From Streptomyces griseus subsp. griseus (GTDB lineage: Bacteria > Actinomycetota > Actinomycetes > Streptomycetales > Streptomycetaceae), in NCBI RefSeq assembly GCF_000720255.1, contig NZ_JOJE01000016.1:62001-126000 (forward strand): 64,000 nt of DNA, read 5' to 3'. Position numbers and translations under genes: made by a program. Shown here piece by piece: positions 1 to 8,554 of this stretch. How positions within the stretch are numbered: the first letter of the stretch is position 1; each line of letters starts with the position of its first letter. The notes under the pieces were generated by a model that saw only the letters and a list, made by a program, of their open reading frames with translations, was not told the origin of the DNA and searched no databases.

Positions 1-488
1 GCTGGGGCGGCCCCGCGCTGGGCGTCCACGGCAAGGTGCCCATCGAGAGCTATGTGCCGATGATGATGTTCGCGATCATCTTCGGCCTGAGCATGGACTA
101 CGAGATCTTCCTGCTCTCCCGTGTCCACGAGGCCTGGCTGCGCACCGGTGACGCCAAGGGGTCGGTGGCCCACGCCCTGGAGATCACCGCCCGCGTCATC
201 ACCTGTGCCGCCCTGATCATGGTGAGCGTCTTCGCGGCCTTCATCCTCAGCGACAACATCGTCGTCAAGATGCTCGGTCTCGGCCTCGCCGTCAGCGTCC
301 TCATCGACGCCACCGTCGTACGCCTGCTCATGGTCCCGGCCGTGATGACCCTGCTGGGTCCGCACGCCTGGTGGACGCCCCGGTGGCTGGACCGGATCCT
401 GCCGCACATCGACACCGAGGGCGACGACGAGGCCCCCGCCGCCGTCAACGGCGCCGCTCATGGGTCGGCGCGAGGACGAGCACGGTGA
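1..488 (+). CDS. MMPL/RND-family transporter, C-terminal end (5' cut by window edge)
   Basis: The frame is already open at the left edge, so only about the last 160 residues are present. The stretch PIESYVPMMMFAIIFGLSMDYEIFLLSRVHE carries the GLSMDYEIFLLSR signature of the second MMPL transmembrane domain. It is followed by an E-T-R helix and two hydrophobic helices (around TARVITCAALIMVSVFAAF and VVKMLGLGLAVSVLIDATV). A PAVMTLLGPHAWWTPRWLD tail and an acidic cytoplasmic end come last. Family members are inner-membrane proton-driven exporters of lipids or drugs. Substrate and partner regulator lie outside the window. The last 44 bases overlap the convergent phosphatase gene. Confidence 0.9.
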   Translation, partial: WGGPALGVHGKVPIESYVPMMMFAIIFGLSMDYEIFLLSRVHEAWLRTGDAKGSVAHALEITARVITCAALIMVSVFAAFILSDNIVVKMLGLGLAVSVLIDATVVRLLMVPAVMTLLGPHAWWTPRWLDRILPHIDTEGDDEAPAAVNGAAHGSARGRAR

Positions 489-1722
489 CGTCGTCGCGGA
501 CCTCCGGGGTGTACTTCCGCAGATCGGCCCAGACCCGCTCGGCCGTCGCCGCCGGGTCGCCGTCGGCGAGGCCCGCCAGCCGGTCGAGGAGCGGGTAGAA
601 GACGCCGGTGGTGTCCCGGGCCTCCCACACCCCGTCGGAGGCGAGGAACAGCCGGTCACCGGCCAGCAACGGCACGCTCAGCCCGTCGTACGGGGTGATG
701 TCGGGCAGACCCAGGCCCAGCGGCGGCCAGGGTGTCACCTTGACCTCCTCGGCCGTGCCGGCGCGCAGCAGCAGCGGCGGCGGATGTCCGCACACCACGA
801 TCCGCACCGTGCCCCCGTCGGCGGAGAACTCCAGCAGCGCGGCCGTCGCGAACAGCTCGGCGTGTCGCACCCGCGCCGAGTCCACCACCAGCCGCCGGTC
901 GAGGCGGCCCGCGACCGCCTCCAGGTCCGGCAGGTCCAGTACGGCCTCCCGGAACGCCCCCATCAGCGAGGCGACCGTGGCCACCGCGGACAGCCCGTGC
1001 CCCTGCACGTCACCGATGACGGCCCGCACCCCGTACGGCCCGTCGCGCACGTCGAAGAAGTCACCGCCCACCAGCGTCCCGCGCTGCGCCGCCCGGTACA
1101 GCCCCGCGCACCTCAGCGGTCCGACCCGCTCCGGCACCGGCGGCGCCACGGCCCGCTGCGCGGCCTCGGCGACGGCGCGCTCGGTGGCCAGCTGCACATC
1201 GCGCCGACTGCGCACGAACGACACGAACACGCTCAGTACGGCCACGAACGAGACGGTCAGCAGATCGGTGCTGCCGGGCCGGTCCAGCTGGAACGCCGGC
1301 ACGTTGAGCATCACGATCACACCGGCACCCAGCAGCGCGGTCGCCACGGGGCCGTACGACAGCACGGCCAGCGGCGGGATGGCACCGAGCAGGAAGCCGA
1401 TGTCGAGCGGGTCGTCGCTGAGCAGGGTGGCCACACACACGCCGACGGCCAGCGCGACCGGCAGCACCCGCACCCAGCGTGGCGGCGGCGCACCCCGAAG
1501 CCAGCTCCGCCGTTCGCGTTCCTCTTCCCGCTCCCGGAGGGACGATTCCCGCTCCCGGAGGGGCGATTCCCGCTCCCGGAGGGACGACAGGACGCGCACC
1601 CTTCCCACACCACCACGCTCCTCCACGGCCCCGGATCCCGCACGCCGGGTGTCCGGAGAACCGGGGAACGACCGCACCCAGCGGTCCGTACGGTCCACGG
1701 CGCTGTCAGTGCCGGGTGACAT
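445..1722 (-). CDS. Membrane-anchored SpoIIE-type PP2C phosphatase
   Basis: A 425-residue protein of the PP2C SpoIIE family, which dephosphorylates serine on anti-anti-sigma factors. The N-terminus is charged and holds three LRERES heptads (about residues 47-67). Three to four hydrophobic segments follow (about 85-165), then a short helix and the phosphatase domain from about residue 195. Metal-binding motifs are visible: GGDFFDV, GDVQGHG and SDGVWEARD. No HATPase or PAS domain is present, so the membrane part is the likely sensor. The start was placed at the ATG whose product begins MSPGTDS, because the frame upstream reads through the divergent gene at 1759 and is not protein-like. Confidence 0.85.
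   Translation of the reverse strand: MSPGTDSAVDRTDRWVRSFPGSPDTRRAGSGAVEERGGVGRVRVLSSLRERESPLRERESSLREREEERERRSWLRGAPPPRWVRVLPVALAVGVCVATLLSDDPLDIGFLLGAIPPLAVLSYGPVATALLGAGVIVMLNVPAFQLDRPGSTDLLTVSFVAVLSVFVSFVRSRRDVQLATERAVAEAAQRAVAPPVPERVGPLRCAGLYRAAQRGTLVGGDFFDVRDGPYGVRAVIGDVQGHGLSAVATVASLMGAFREAVLDLPDLEAVAGRLDRRLVVDSARVRHAELFATAALLEFSADGGTVRIVVCGHPPPLLLRAGTAEEVKVTPWPPLGLGLPDITPYDGLSVPLLAGDRLFLASDGVWEARDTTGVFYPLLDRLAGLADGDPAATAERVWADLRKYTPEVRDDVTVLVLAPTHERRR
1525..1587 (-). repeat. Three 21-bp tandem units inside the phosphatase gene
   Basis: Three adjacent 21-base units of the form TTCCCGCTCCCGGAGGG(A/G)CGA. On the coding strand they encode the repeated heptad S/P-LRERES. The units are nearly identical at DNA level, which points to recent duplication. 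They lie in the predicted cytoplasmic, helical N-terminal arm just before the first membrane segment. Confidence 0.85.
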
Positions 1723-1758
1723 GCTGACGCCGGCATGAGGGCGGAGGACGGAGGCCGT

Positions 1759-2100
1759 ATGGCGTTCGAGGGGCAGGTCTGGCGCGTGTCCAGCGGTGAG
1801 CGGCAGGTCGGGGAGATCCTGATCGACGACGCCGACTTCCCGTGGCTGTCGGGCAGCTTCGTCCCCGGCCCGGCGTACGACACCGTAGAGGCACTGTTCG
1901 CCCGCGAGATCGCCCTGCTGGAAGGCGACTTCGAGCAGGTGGAGGAGTGGGAGGCGGCCTACTACGAAATCCGGCGCCATGTCTCGCTGTCCTCCCCGGA
2001 CGGCCCCGTCCCCGAGTTCCTGCTGCACATCGAGGGGGACCGGGCCTGGCTCCGGTGGAGCGACGAGCCGTTCGAGGGCGGGGCCGGGGGGTTGAGGTGA
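1759..2100 (+). CDS. Conserved hypothetical protein, 113 residues
   Basis: A small acidic cytoplasmic protein with no signal peptide or membrane segment and no family I can name. It begins MAFEGQVWRVSSGERQ and looks like a compact alpha/beta domain: an N-terminal strand pair, a helix around EALFAREIALLEGDFEQVEEWE, and C-terminal strands (RRHVSLSS, EFLLHIEGDRAWLRW). The chosen ATG has GGAGG four bases upstream; an ATG at 1735 is in frame but lacks such a site. It is divergent from the phosphatase gene (36 bases between starts) and convergent with the XRE regulator gene. Confidence 0.65.
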   Translation: MAFEGQVWRVSSGERQVGEILIDDADFPWLSGSFVPGPAYDTVEALFAREIALLEGDFEQVEEWEAAYYEIRRHVSLSSPDGPVPEFLLHIEGDRAWLRWSDEPFEGGAGGLR

Positions 2101-2125
2101 CCCGGCGTGGGCGGGCGTCGTCGAG

Positions 2126-2974
2126 TTACTCGCGGACCTGAGCCTTCACCGTGGGCTGCGCGCCACCGCGGTCCGCGTCCAGACCCGCGAGCAAGCGCAG
2201 CCCGTCCTCGGCGGGGCTGCCGGGGGCCGCGGACAGCACCAGCAGCTCCATGCCTGATTCGTCCGGTAGTGCGAAGTTCTCCTGGTGCAGCTCCAGCACT
2301 CCCACCAGTGGGTGCCGGTACGCCTTGCGTCCATGCGTGCGGGCGCGCACGTCCGCACGCGCCCAGAGGCGGCGGAAGCGCTCGCTGCCCATCGCCAGCT
2401 CGCCGATGAGCGTGGCCAGTCGGGGGTCTTCGGGGTATTTGCCGGCGGCCAGGCGAAGGTGCCCGACCACGTCGAGGGTGCATTTCTCCCAGTCCGCGTA
2501 AAGGCCGCGCTCGGCCTCCTCCAAGAAAAGGTGCCGGGCGGTGTTCAGGCCCGGCATCGGCCGGCCGTAGAGGAGCCCGGCGAGGCGGTTCCCGGCGAGC
2601 ACGTCCAGGCGGTGATTCATGATCAGCGCGGGTGCGTCGGCGACAAGGTCGAGGACGCGCAGGAGCTCCGGCCGGACCCGCCCGCCCGGCGCCTTCGCGC
2701 TGCGGCGGCGCTGCCGGGCGAGGCGGTAGAGGTGCCCGCGTTCGGTCTCGTCGAGGCCGAGGACGCGGGCGAGCGCGTCGAGGACCTGCTCGGAGGGCTG
2801 GGTCGCGCGGCCCTGCTCCAGGCGTACGTAGTAGTCGACGCTGACTCCGGACAGGTGCGCGACCTCTTCGCGGCGCAGTCCTTCGACCCGGCGGCGGCTG
2901 TCGGTGGGGATGCCGGCGGCGGCCGGGTCGACCCGGGAACGCCGGGTCCGCAGGAAGCCCGCAAGATCGTCCAT
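2126..2974 (-). CDS. XRE-family regulator with MmyB-like ligand domain
   Basis: A 282-residue DNA-binding protein. The N-terminal helix-turn-helix includes RRVEGLRREEVAHLSGVSVDYYVRLEQGR, typical of the actinobacterial XRE/MmyB class. The C-terminal domain (from about residue 100, LRVLDLVADAPALIMNHRLDVLAGN) matches the MmyB-like ligand-binding region. Regulators of this class usually sit divergently beside a dehydrogenase or reductase gene and control it. Here the neighbour is the flavodoxin-fold reductase starting at 3113, 138 bases away, so that gene is the likely target. The start MDDLAGFLRTRR is the common start in this family. Confidence 0.88.
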   Translation of the reverse strand: MDDLAGFLRTRRSRVDPAAAGIPTDSRRRVEGLRREEVAHLSGVSVDYYVRLEQGRATQPSEQVLDALARVLGLDETERGHLYRLARQRRRSAKAPGGRVRPELLRVLDLVADAPALIMNHRLDVLAGNRLAGLLYGRPMPGLNTARHLFLEEAERGLYADWEKCTLDVVGHLRLAAGKYPEDPRLATLIGELAMGSERFRRLWARADVRARTHGRKAYRHPLVGVLELHQENFALPDESGMELLVLSAAPGSPAEDGLRLLAGLDADRGGAQPTVKAQVRE

Positions 2975-3011
2975 GCCCCCAGTATGGCCTCGCTGTCGTC
3001 CGCGAAGGTGG

Positions 3012-3028
3012 TCCTGCCAGTACCAGGA
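3012..3028. promoter_or_regulatory. Small inverted repeat between XRE regulator and reductase
   Basis: TCCTG-N7-CAGGA lies in the divergent intergenic region, 38-54 bases upstream of the regulator start. Its position fits an operator shared by both genes. The arms are only five bases long, so chance cannot be excluded. Confidence 0.3.
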
Positions 3029-3112
3029 ACTCCCGTCCGACGGAAGAGGCGTCCCTGAACGCCGGGCGCCGCGGAACCCAGAATCGAAGGCACCCGATGC
3101 GAAGGAGTGCCC

Positions 3113-3892
3113 ATGAAGACGCTGATCGTTTACGCCCACCCGGAGCCGCAGTCGCTCAACAGCTCGCTGAAGGACCTCGCGGTGTCCACATTGGAGAACG
3201 CCGGGCACGAGGTACGGGTGAGCGATCTGTACGCGATGAACTGGAAGGCGGTGGTGGACGCCGCGGACTACGGCTCCCACGCCTCAAGTCCGCTGAAGGT
3301 CGCCCTGGACTCGGGCCGGGCCTTCGACGCCGGGACGCTCACCCCGGACGTCCTCGCCGAGCAGGAGAAGCTGCTGTGGGCCGACACGATCATCTTCCAG
3401 TTCCCGCTGTGGTGGTACACGATGCCCGCGATCCTCAAAGGATGGGTGGACCGGGTGTTCACCTACCACTTCGCGTACGGCGTCGGCGAGCACAGCGACA
3501 CCAAGTACGGCGAGCGCTTCGGTGAAGGCACCCTCGCGGGCAGGAGGGCTCTGCTGTCGGTGACCGCCGGCGGCCCGGAGTCGCATTACGGCGCTCGCGG
3601 GATCAACGGTCCCATCGACGATCTGCTGTTCCCGATCCACCACGGCATCCTCTACTACCCGGGCATCGAGGTGCTGCCGCCGTTCGTGCTGCACGGCACC
3701 GACCGGATGACCGACGAGGACTACCCCGACATCGCCAAGGCCTGGGAGCAACGCCTGCTCACCCTGGAGTCGACCGAGCCCATCCCGTTCCGGCGGCAGA
3801 ACTTCGGCGACTACGAGATCCCCTCCCTGTGCCTGAAGGAGGGACTGGAGCCCGCGGGCCGCACGGGGTTCGGGCTGCACGTGCGGGGTTGA
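3113..3892 (+). CDS. NAD(P)H:quinone oxidoreductase, flavodoxin-2 fold
   Basis: A 259-residue flavoenzyme of the Flavodoxin_2 family (KefF/MdaB/NQO-like), which reduces quinones or other electrophiles with NAD(P)H and bound flavin. Family signatures are the first strand and phosphate loop (KTLIVYAHPEPQSLNSSL), the strand and aromatic patch IIFQFPLWWYTMPAILKGWVDRVF, and SVTAGGPESHYG. The start was set at the ATG five bases after AAGGAG; the GTG six bases earlier is less well placed. It faces the XRE regulator, which probably controls it. A role in detoxifying quinones or carbonyls is inferred. Confidence 0.88.
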   Translation: MKTLIVYAHPEPQSLNSSLKDLAVSTLENAGHEVRVSDLYAMNWKAVVDAADYGSHASSPLKVALDSGRAFDAGTLTPDVLAEQEKLLWADTIIFQFPLWWYTMPAILKGWVDRVFTYHFAYGVGEHSDTKYGERFGEGTLAGRRALLSVTAGGPESHYGARGINGPIDDLLFPIHHGILYYPGIEVLPPFVLHGTDRMTDEDYPDIAKAWEQRLLTLESTEPIPFRRQNFGDYEIPSLCLKEGLEPAGRTGFGLHVRG

Positions 3893-4112
3893 CCGTCGAC
3901 GGCCGGATCGCGGTCCCCGTCCCATCGACCCCCTGCCCGCGCCCCGGCGAACCGTCCCGGTCGGAGCGCCGGTGTCCTCGGGGTCCCTCCCCCGCACGGG
4001 GGAGAGGATCCCCCCGCGCGTGGGATCTTCCGGAAGGGTCCGGCGGCTGTACTGGACGTGCGGCCGGCGGCACACGGAGAGACCGGCCACCGGACGGGGA
4101 GGTCGACCCATC

Positions 4113-5465
4113 ATGCGTACCTGGACGAGACGACGTCTGCTCATGTCGACGGTCACGGGGGCGGCGGGCCTGGCCCTGACAGCCCCGGCGCACGCGGCCG
4201 GCCGTGACCGACCGGCAGGCGACGACATCGCCGAGGCCCTGCGCGCGCTGCCCGGGCTACGGGTGATCGAGGAGCGGTCCGGCGCCGAGCCCGGCTACCG
4301 CTTCTTCGTCCTCGGCCTGCGCCAGCCGGTCGACCACACCGACCGCGCGGCCGGCACCTTCGAGCAGCGCCTGACCCTGCTCCACACCGCCACCGACCGT
4401 CCGACGGTCCTGTTCACCACCGGGTACGAGGCGACGCTCACGCCCCGCCGGACCGAACCCACCGTCGTCCTGGGCGGCAACCAACTCCAGGTCGAGCACC
4501 GCTACTTCGGCGACTCACGCCCGCCGACCGCGGACTACGCCCACCTGACCGTCCGGCAGGCCGCCGACGACCATCATCGCGTCGTCCGTCTCTTCCGCAC
4601 GCTGTACCCCGGCGCATGGATCTCTACCGGCGGCAGCAAGGGCGGCATGGCCACCGTCTACCACCGCCGCTTCCATCCGCACGACGTGGACGGCACCGTG
4701 GCCTACTCCGCCCCCAACAACGTCGACGACCGCGAGGACTCCGCCTACCTGTGCCATCTGGCCCATGCCGGCACCGCCGAGACCCGGGCCGCCCTGGAAC
4801 GGGTGCAGCGTGAGGCCCTGCTGCGCCGTGCGGAGCTCGTCGCCCGCTACGAGGACTGGGCGGCCGCCACCGGCGACACCTTCCGCATCGTCGGCGGCGC
4901 CGACAAGGCCCTCGAGATCGCCGTCCTGCGGGCCCCGTTCATGTTCTGGCAGAACGGCGGGGCGGCGGACGCCGGCGCCATCCCCGGCGCCCACGCCTCG
5001 GCGGACGCGCTCTACGCGTGGCTGGACGAGACCGCCCTGCTGCCCGTCTACGCCGACGCCGTCGCCCGGCAGTACGTCCCGTACTTCTACCAACTCGGTA
5101 CCGAACTCGGGTACTGGGACGCCCCCACCCACCACTTGGCCGGCCTGCTGCGGTACCCCGACGCCACGCAGCCGCGTAGCTTCGTCCCGCGCGACATCCC
5201 GATGCGGTTCGACCACACCGTCATGCCCGACATCGACCGCTGGGTCCGCCGGAGCGGCGAGCGCCTGCTGTTCCTCAACGGTGCCCAGGACCCCGCCGTC
5301 GCCGAGCCCTTCCACCCCGGCGGCCGCGACTCCCGCACCCTGTGGGCCCCGGACGCCGACCACCACGTCACCCTCGACGACCTGTCCCCGGCCGACCGCG
5401 CCGACGTGATCGCCACGCTGCACCGCTGGGCCGCCGAACCCCGGCCCCGAGGCGGCCGCCGATAG
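4113..5465 (+). CDS. Secreted S37-family tri/tetrapeptidyl aminopeptidase
   Basis: A 450-residue exported serine peptidase. The N-terminus is a Tat-type signal (TRRRLLMSTVTGAAGLAL followed by PAHAAG). The body matches the Streptomyces PS-10 peptidase S37 family, which removes short peptides from proline-containing substrates. The nucleophile is Ser175 in the motif GGSKGGM. The acid is probably the Asp in LFLNGAQDP and the base the His in PDADHHVTL. The start was chosen at the ATG ten bases after GGGGAGG and beginning the signal peptide; the in-frame extension back to 3972 is not signal-like. It stands alone in a 220-base upstream gap. Confidence 0.85.
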   Translation: MRTWTRRRLLMSTVTGAAGLALTAPAHAAGRDRPAGDDIAEALRALPGLRVIEERSGAEPGYRFFVLGLRQPVDHTDRAAGTFEQRLTLLHTATDRPTVLFTTGYEATLTPRRTEPTVVLGGNQLQVEHRYFGDSRPPTADYAHLTVRQAADDHHRVVRLFRTLYPGAWISTGGSKGGMATVYHRRFHPHDVDGTVAYSAPNNVDDREDSAYLCHLAHAGTAETRAALERVQREALLRRAELVARYEDWAAATGDTFRIVGGADKALEIAVLRAPFMFWQNGGAADAGAIPGAHASADALYAWLDETALLPVYADAVARQYVPYFYQLGTELGYWDAPTHHLAGLLRYPDATQPRSFVPRDIPMRFDHTVMPDIDRWVRRSGERLLFLNGAQDPAVAEPFHPGGRDSRTLWAPDADHHVTLDDLSPADRADVIATLHRWAAEPRPRGGRR

Positions 5466-5515
5466 CGGCCGTCTCTGCTTGCAGTGGGACCGAAGAGCCC
5501 GCCGGGTGGGTTCGT

Positions 5516-6403
5516 TCAGCGCGTGTCCATGGCCAGCAGGGTCTCAGCCGCGGCGAGGATCTCGGTGACCCGCAGGCCGAACGCGGCGTCGCAGGGGTGG
5601 GGGCGGCCGGAGCCGGCGGCGGTGAGCAGCGCGTCGGCGGCCCGGGTGAGGGCGGGGACGACTCCTTCCGAGCTCTCCGGCAGCAGCGTCACCCCGGCCG
5701 CACCCCGTAGTTCCACGGCGACCCCCGCCGCGGCGGGCGGGGCGGTGAGGCTCAGGGTGAGGGCGCTCGTGGCACCGCCGGTGTGCTCGACGACCAGGTG
5801 GACGGTGTCGCCGGGGCCGTGCGCGGCGGCCGCGACCCGCCGGGCGTCGCCGAGGACCGGCAGCAGCACGGACAGGGCGTGCGGGCCCACGTCCCACAGC
5901 GCACCCTTCTCCCGCCGCCACGGAGAGTCCGCGAACGGGCTGTCGCTGGTGAACACCGAGCCCAGCCACTGCGCCCGCGCCGTGAACCAGCCGCCGACGC
6001 CCGCCTGCCGGGTGATCCACTCCTCAGCCTCGCGCTGGAAACGGGTGGTGAAGAAGACCACCGAGGCCACCTGCGCCTCTCGCGCCGCCTCGACCACCGC
6101 CCGGCCCTCCTCGACCGTCGGCGCGAGGGGCTTGTCGAGCAGCAGATGACAGCCCGCCCGCGCGGCGCGCACCGCCAGCCCGGCCTGGACGGCGGGCGGC
6201 AGGGCCATGGCGACGGCGTCCACGTCGGCGAGCAGGGCGTCGACATCGTCGTAGGCCCGAACGCCGTGCACCGCCGCCAGCTCCTTGGCGGCGTCGGGGC
6301 GCCGGCCCCACACTCCGACGAAGTCGAGCCCGTCGTGCCCGCTCAGGGCGGGTGCGTGGGCCGACTGGGCCCAGGGACCGGTGCCGAGCAGTCCGATGCG
6401 CAT
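5516..6403 (-). CDS. Gfo/Idh/MocA-family NAD(P)-dependent dehydrogenase
   Basis: A 295-residue oxidoreductase of the Gfo/Idh/MocA family, whose members oxidise sugars, inositols or related polyols. The Rossmann motif GLLGTGPWAQSAHAPAL is at the very N-terminus. The conserved EKP-type motif appears as LLLDKPLAPT, with the catalytic Lys near residue 95. The second domain begins around SVVFFTTRFQREAEEW, and DVGPHALSVLLPVLG is the typical substrate-domain helix. The start is the ATG directly before the Rossmann fold, preceded by GGAGAGG. A perfect palindrome lies upstream at 6573-6588 and may regulate it. The substrate is unknown. Confidence 0.88.
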   Translation of the reverse strand: MRIGLLGTGPWAQSAHAPALSGHDGLDFVGVWGRRPDAAKELAAVHGVRAYDDVDALLADVDAVAMALPPAVQAGLAVRAARAGCHLLLDKPLAPTVEEGRAVVEAAREAQVASVVFFTTRFQREAEEWITRQAGVGGWFTARAQWLGSVFTSDSPFADSPWRREKGALWDVGPHALSVLLPVLGDARRVAAAAHGPGDTVHLVVEHTGGATSALTLSLTAPPAAAGVAVELRGAAGVTLLPESSEGVVPALTRAADALLTAAGSGRPHPCDAAFGLRVTEILAAAETLLAMDTR

Positions 6404-6572
6404 GCCGCTGCCTCTCCGAAGATTCCTCACCATGGCCGGTGCGTGCGACACCGGTCGTGGCGAGGGTCGCACACCGCCCGGGTGGCCACGCAAGCCCCTG
6501 CGCCGCAGGTGGCGGACGCGGCGACGGCCTCGTCGGCACGGGCGAGGGACCCGCGGCCCCCGTATCCGTTTG

Positions 6573-6588
6573 AACTTTCATGAAAGTT
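6573..6588. promoter_or_regulatory. Perfect 16-bp palindrome AACTTTCATGAAAGTT
   Basis: Perfect dyad with no spacer, in the 291-base gap between the divergent dehydrogenase (start 6403) and DUF574 methyltransferase (start 6695). A and T richness stands out against the surroundings. The form resembles operators of LacI- or ROK-type sugar regulators. Neither adjacent gene encodes one, so a regulator encoded elsewhere would be needed. Confidence 0.5.
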
Positions 6589-6653
6589 GGGTGTGTTGGT
6601 GTGCTGACGGGCTGGAACGGACGAACATCCAGTTCCTAGGATGTACTCTCAGT

Positions 6654-6674
6654 CACGCCAGTCCAGTTGGCGTG
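6654..6674 (+). promoter_or_regulatory. Inverted repeat in the DUF574 gene leader
   Basis: CACGCCA-N7-TGGCGTG ends 20 bases before the methyltransferase start codon. It could be an operator or a short mRNA hairpin just ahead of the ribosome site (GGGGGAG at 6685-6691). Confidence 0.35.
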
Positions 6675-6694
6675 GCACGGAGCTGGGGGAGCGG

Positions 6695-7513
6695 ATGCAC
6701 TCGGAGAAGCAGCTGTCCACGAAGATCGACGCCAATGTGCCGACAGCGGCACGCATGTACGACCACTATCTGGGCGGCAAGGACAACTACGCGGCCGACC
6801 GCGCGGCCTGCGAGCAGCTCGACAAGGTCGTCCCCAGCACGCGTCGCCTCGCCGTCAACAACCGTCGCTTCCTCCAGCGGGTCGTCCGGACCCTGACGCA
6901 GGAGTACGGAATACGCCAGTTCCTCGACCACGGCTCCGGTCTGCCCACCCAGGACAACGTGCACCAGGTCGCCCAGAGTGTCGACCCCGCCGCGCACGTC
7001 GTCTACGTCGACAACGACCCCATGGTGCTCGTGCACGGCCGGGCCCTGCTGGAACAGGACGAGCGCACCACCGTCATCCACGCCGACATGCGCGAGACGG
7101 ACGCCATCTTCTCCCACCCCGAGACCCAGCGGCTGATCGACTTCGACCAGCCGGTCGCCGTGCTGTTCAACTCCGTCTTCCACTGCATCCCCGACAGCGA
7201 GACCGACGGACCGTCGGCCGTCGTCAAGCGGGTGAGCGAGCGCCTCGCGCCCGGCAGCTACCTGTTGATGTGCCAACTGGTCAGCGAAGACGCCGAGGTG
7301 CGTGAGTTCGTCACGAACTTCATGGACCAGGCGACTCACGGCCACTGGGGGCGGGTGCGTCAGGAGAAGGACGTTGCCGCGCTGTTCGACGGTCTGGAGA
7401 TCCTGGAGCCGGGCCTGGTGGAGGTGTCCACGTGGCGGCCGGACAGCGAGGTGGCACCCCGTCAGCTCACCCAGGAATGGATCGAGTTCGGGGGCGTGGG
7501 CCGGCTGCCGTAG
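6695..7513 (+). CDS. DUF574 (Methyltransf_19) SAM-dependent methyltransferase-like protein
   Basis: A 272-residue protein of the DUF574 family, an actinobacterial group with a SAM methyltransferase fold. The family hallmark is the N-terminal IDANVPTAARMYDHYLGGKDNYAADRAA. QFLDHGSGLPTQDNVHQVA is the motif I region, and VVYVDNDPMVLVHGRALL is motif II with an acidic SAM-ribose ligand. HADMRETDAIF follows. The start was chosen at the ATG beginning MHSEKQLSTK because GGGGGAG lies just upstream and homologues start near there. It is convergent with the XRE/DUF5753 gene and is often found near such genes. The methyl acceptor is unknown. Confidence 0.85.
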   Translation: MHSEKQLSTKIDANVPTAARMYDHYLGGKDNYAADRAACEQLDKVVPSTRRLAVNNRRFLQRVVRTLTQEYGIRQFLDHGSGLPTQDNVHQVAQSVDPAAHVVYVDNDPMVLVHGRALLEQDERTTVIHADMRETDAIFSHPETQRLIDFDQPVAVLFNSVFHCIPDSETDGPSAVVKRVSERLAPGSYLLMCQLVSEDAEVREFVTNFMDQATHGHWGRVRQEKDVAALFDGLEILEPGLVEVSTWRPDSEVAPRQLTQEWIEFGGVGRLP

Positions 7514-7522
7514 GCGCAGGCG

Positions 7523-8443
7523 TCACTGCGCGGGATAACGCGACTTCATCGTCTCGCGCAGCAGACCCAGCGACTCACGCGGGTTGAGCGCCTCGTCGGC
7601 CAACCGGTCCAGGGCGAGGCGGTACTCCTCCGTCTCGTCGCGGTCCTCGAGGAAGTTGGCGCTTCTGATGTGCTCCAGGTAGACGACATCGGGCAGGTCG
7701 ATGCCGCCGAAGCGGAGATAGGTCACCGGAATGGCGGGTGCCGAGGCGTTCGTGACGTCCAGGGGCACCACCTGCACGGTCACATTGGGGCGCCGGGCCA
7801 TGTCGATCAGGTGCGCGAGCTGCTCGCGCATCACGTCCTTGCCGCCGAGCACCCGCAGCAGGACCGACTCGTCGAGGACCGCCCACAACTGCGGCGCGTC
7901 CTTCCGGGCCAGCAACTCCGCCCGGCGCATGCGCAGTTCGACCCGGCGCCGCACTTCGGTGGCGGGCGCGTTCGGCAGGCCCCGTTCCACCACCGCCCGG
8001 GTGTAGGCCGCGGTCTGCAAGAGGCCGGGCACGTACTGGATCTCGAAGGTGCGGATGGTGGCCGCCGCCTCCTGAAGCCCCACCAGCCGGTCGAACCACT
8101 CGGGCATCAGGCGCTTGTCGTAGCGCTGCCACCAGCCCGGCTCACCGGCCCGCTGCAGCAGCCTGAGCAGCACCGAGGCCTCGTAGCTCTCGGTGCCGTA
8201 CAGCTCCAGCAGGGCCCGCACGTCCTGCTCGGTCGGCGGCCGACGGCCCTTGCCCGACTCGATGCGGGAGAGCTTCGCCCCGCTGAAGCCGAGGGCGCGG
8301 GCCGCCTGGTCCTGGGACAGACCCGCGTCCTCGCGGAAACCCGCCAGTTGCACACCGACCAGCATCTTCAGCAAGGTGGGCGCGGGCTCGGACCGGTCGA
8401 GGTACGACTCGAGGCGGGAGATGCGAGGCGACGCGGCGGACAT
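7523..8443 (-). CDS. XRE-family regulator with DUF5753 domain
   Basis: A 306-residue regulator. The helix-turn-helix lies at about residues 25-80 (LAGFREDAGLSQDQAARALGFSGAKLSRIESGK). The DUF5753 domain begins around YDKRLMPEWFDRLVGLQEAA and carries the conserved IQYVPGLLQTAAYTRAVV. Such proteins are encoded next to DUF397 genes in Streptomyces (whiJ-type loci) and influence development and antibiotic production. Here the DUF397 gene lies 111 bases upstream in the same orientation. An imperfect 21-bp palindrome at 8469-8489 is a likely autoregulatory site. Confidence 0.9.
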   Translation of the reverse strand: MSAASPRISRLESYLDRSEPAPTLLKMLVGVQLAGFREDAGLSQDQAARALGFSGAKLSRIESGKGRRPPTEQDVRALLELYGTESYEASVLLRLLQRAGEPGWWQRYDKRLMPEWFDRLVGLQEAAATIRTFEIQYVPGLLQTAAYTRAVVERGLPNAPATEVRRRVELRMRRAELLARKDAPQLWAVLDESVLLRVLGGKDVMREQLAHLIDMARRPNVTVQVVPLDVTNASAPAIPVTYLRFGGIDLPDVVYLEHIRSANFLEDRDETEEYRLALDRLADEALNPRESLGLLRETMKSRYPAQ

Positions 8444-8468
8444 CGTGGCTCCCCGTAGACCGGCAGAC

Positions 8469-8489
8469 GTGAGGGAGACTCTATCTCAC
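8469..8489. promoter_or_regulatory. Imperfect 21-bp palindrome upstream of XRE/DUF5753 gene
   Basis: GTGAGGGAGACTCTATCTCAC; eight of ten positions in each half match by dyad symmetry. It sits 26-46 bases upstream of the regulator start codon, where an autorepressor site is expected. Confidence 0.45.
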
Positions 8490-8554
8490 TCGGCGAACCT
8501 TCACCGTATCCCCCCGTAAACGTCCCCGAGTTCGGCGCCGCGCCGCCACTCGGG

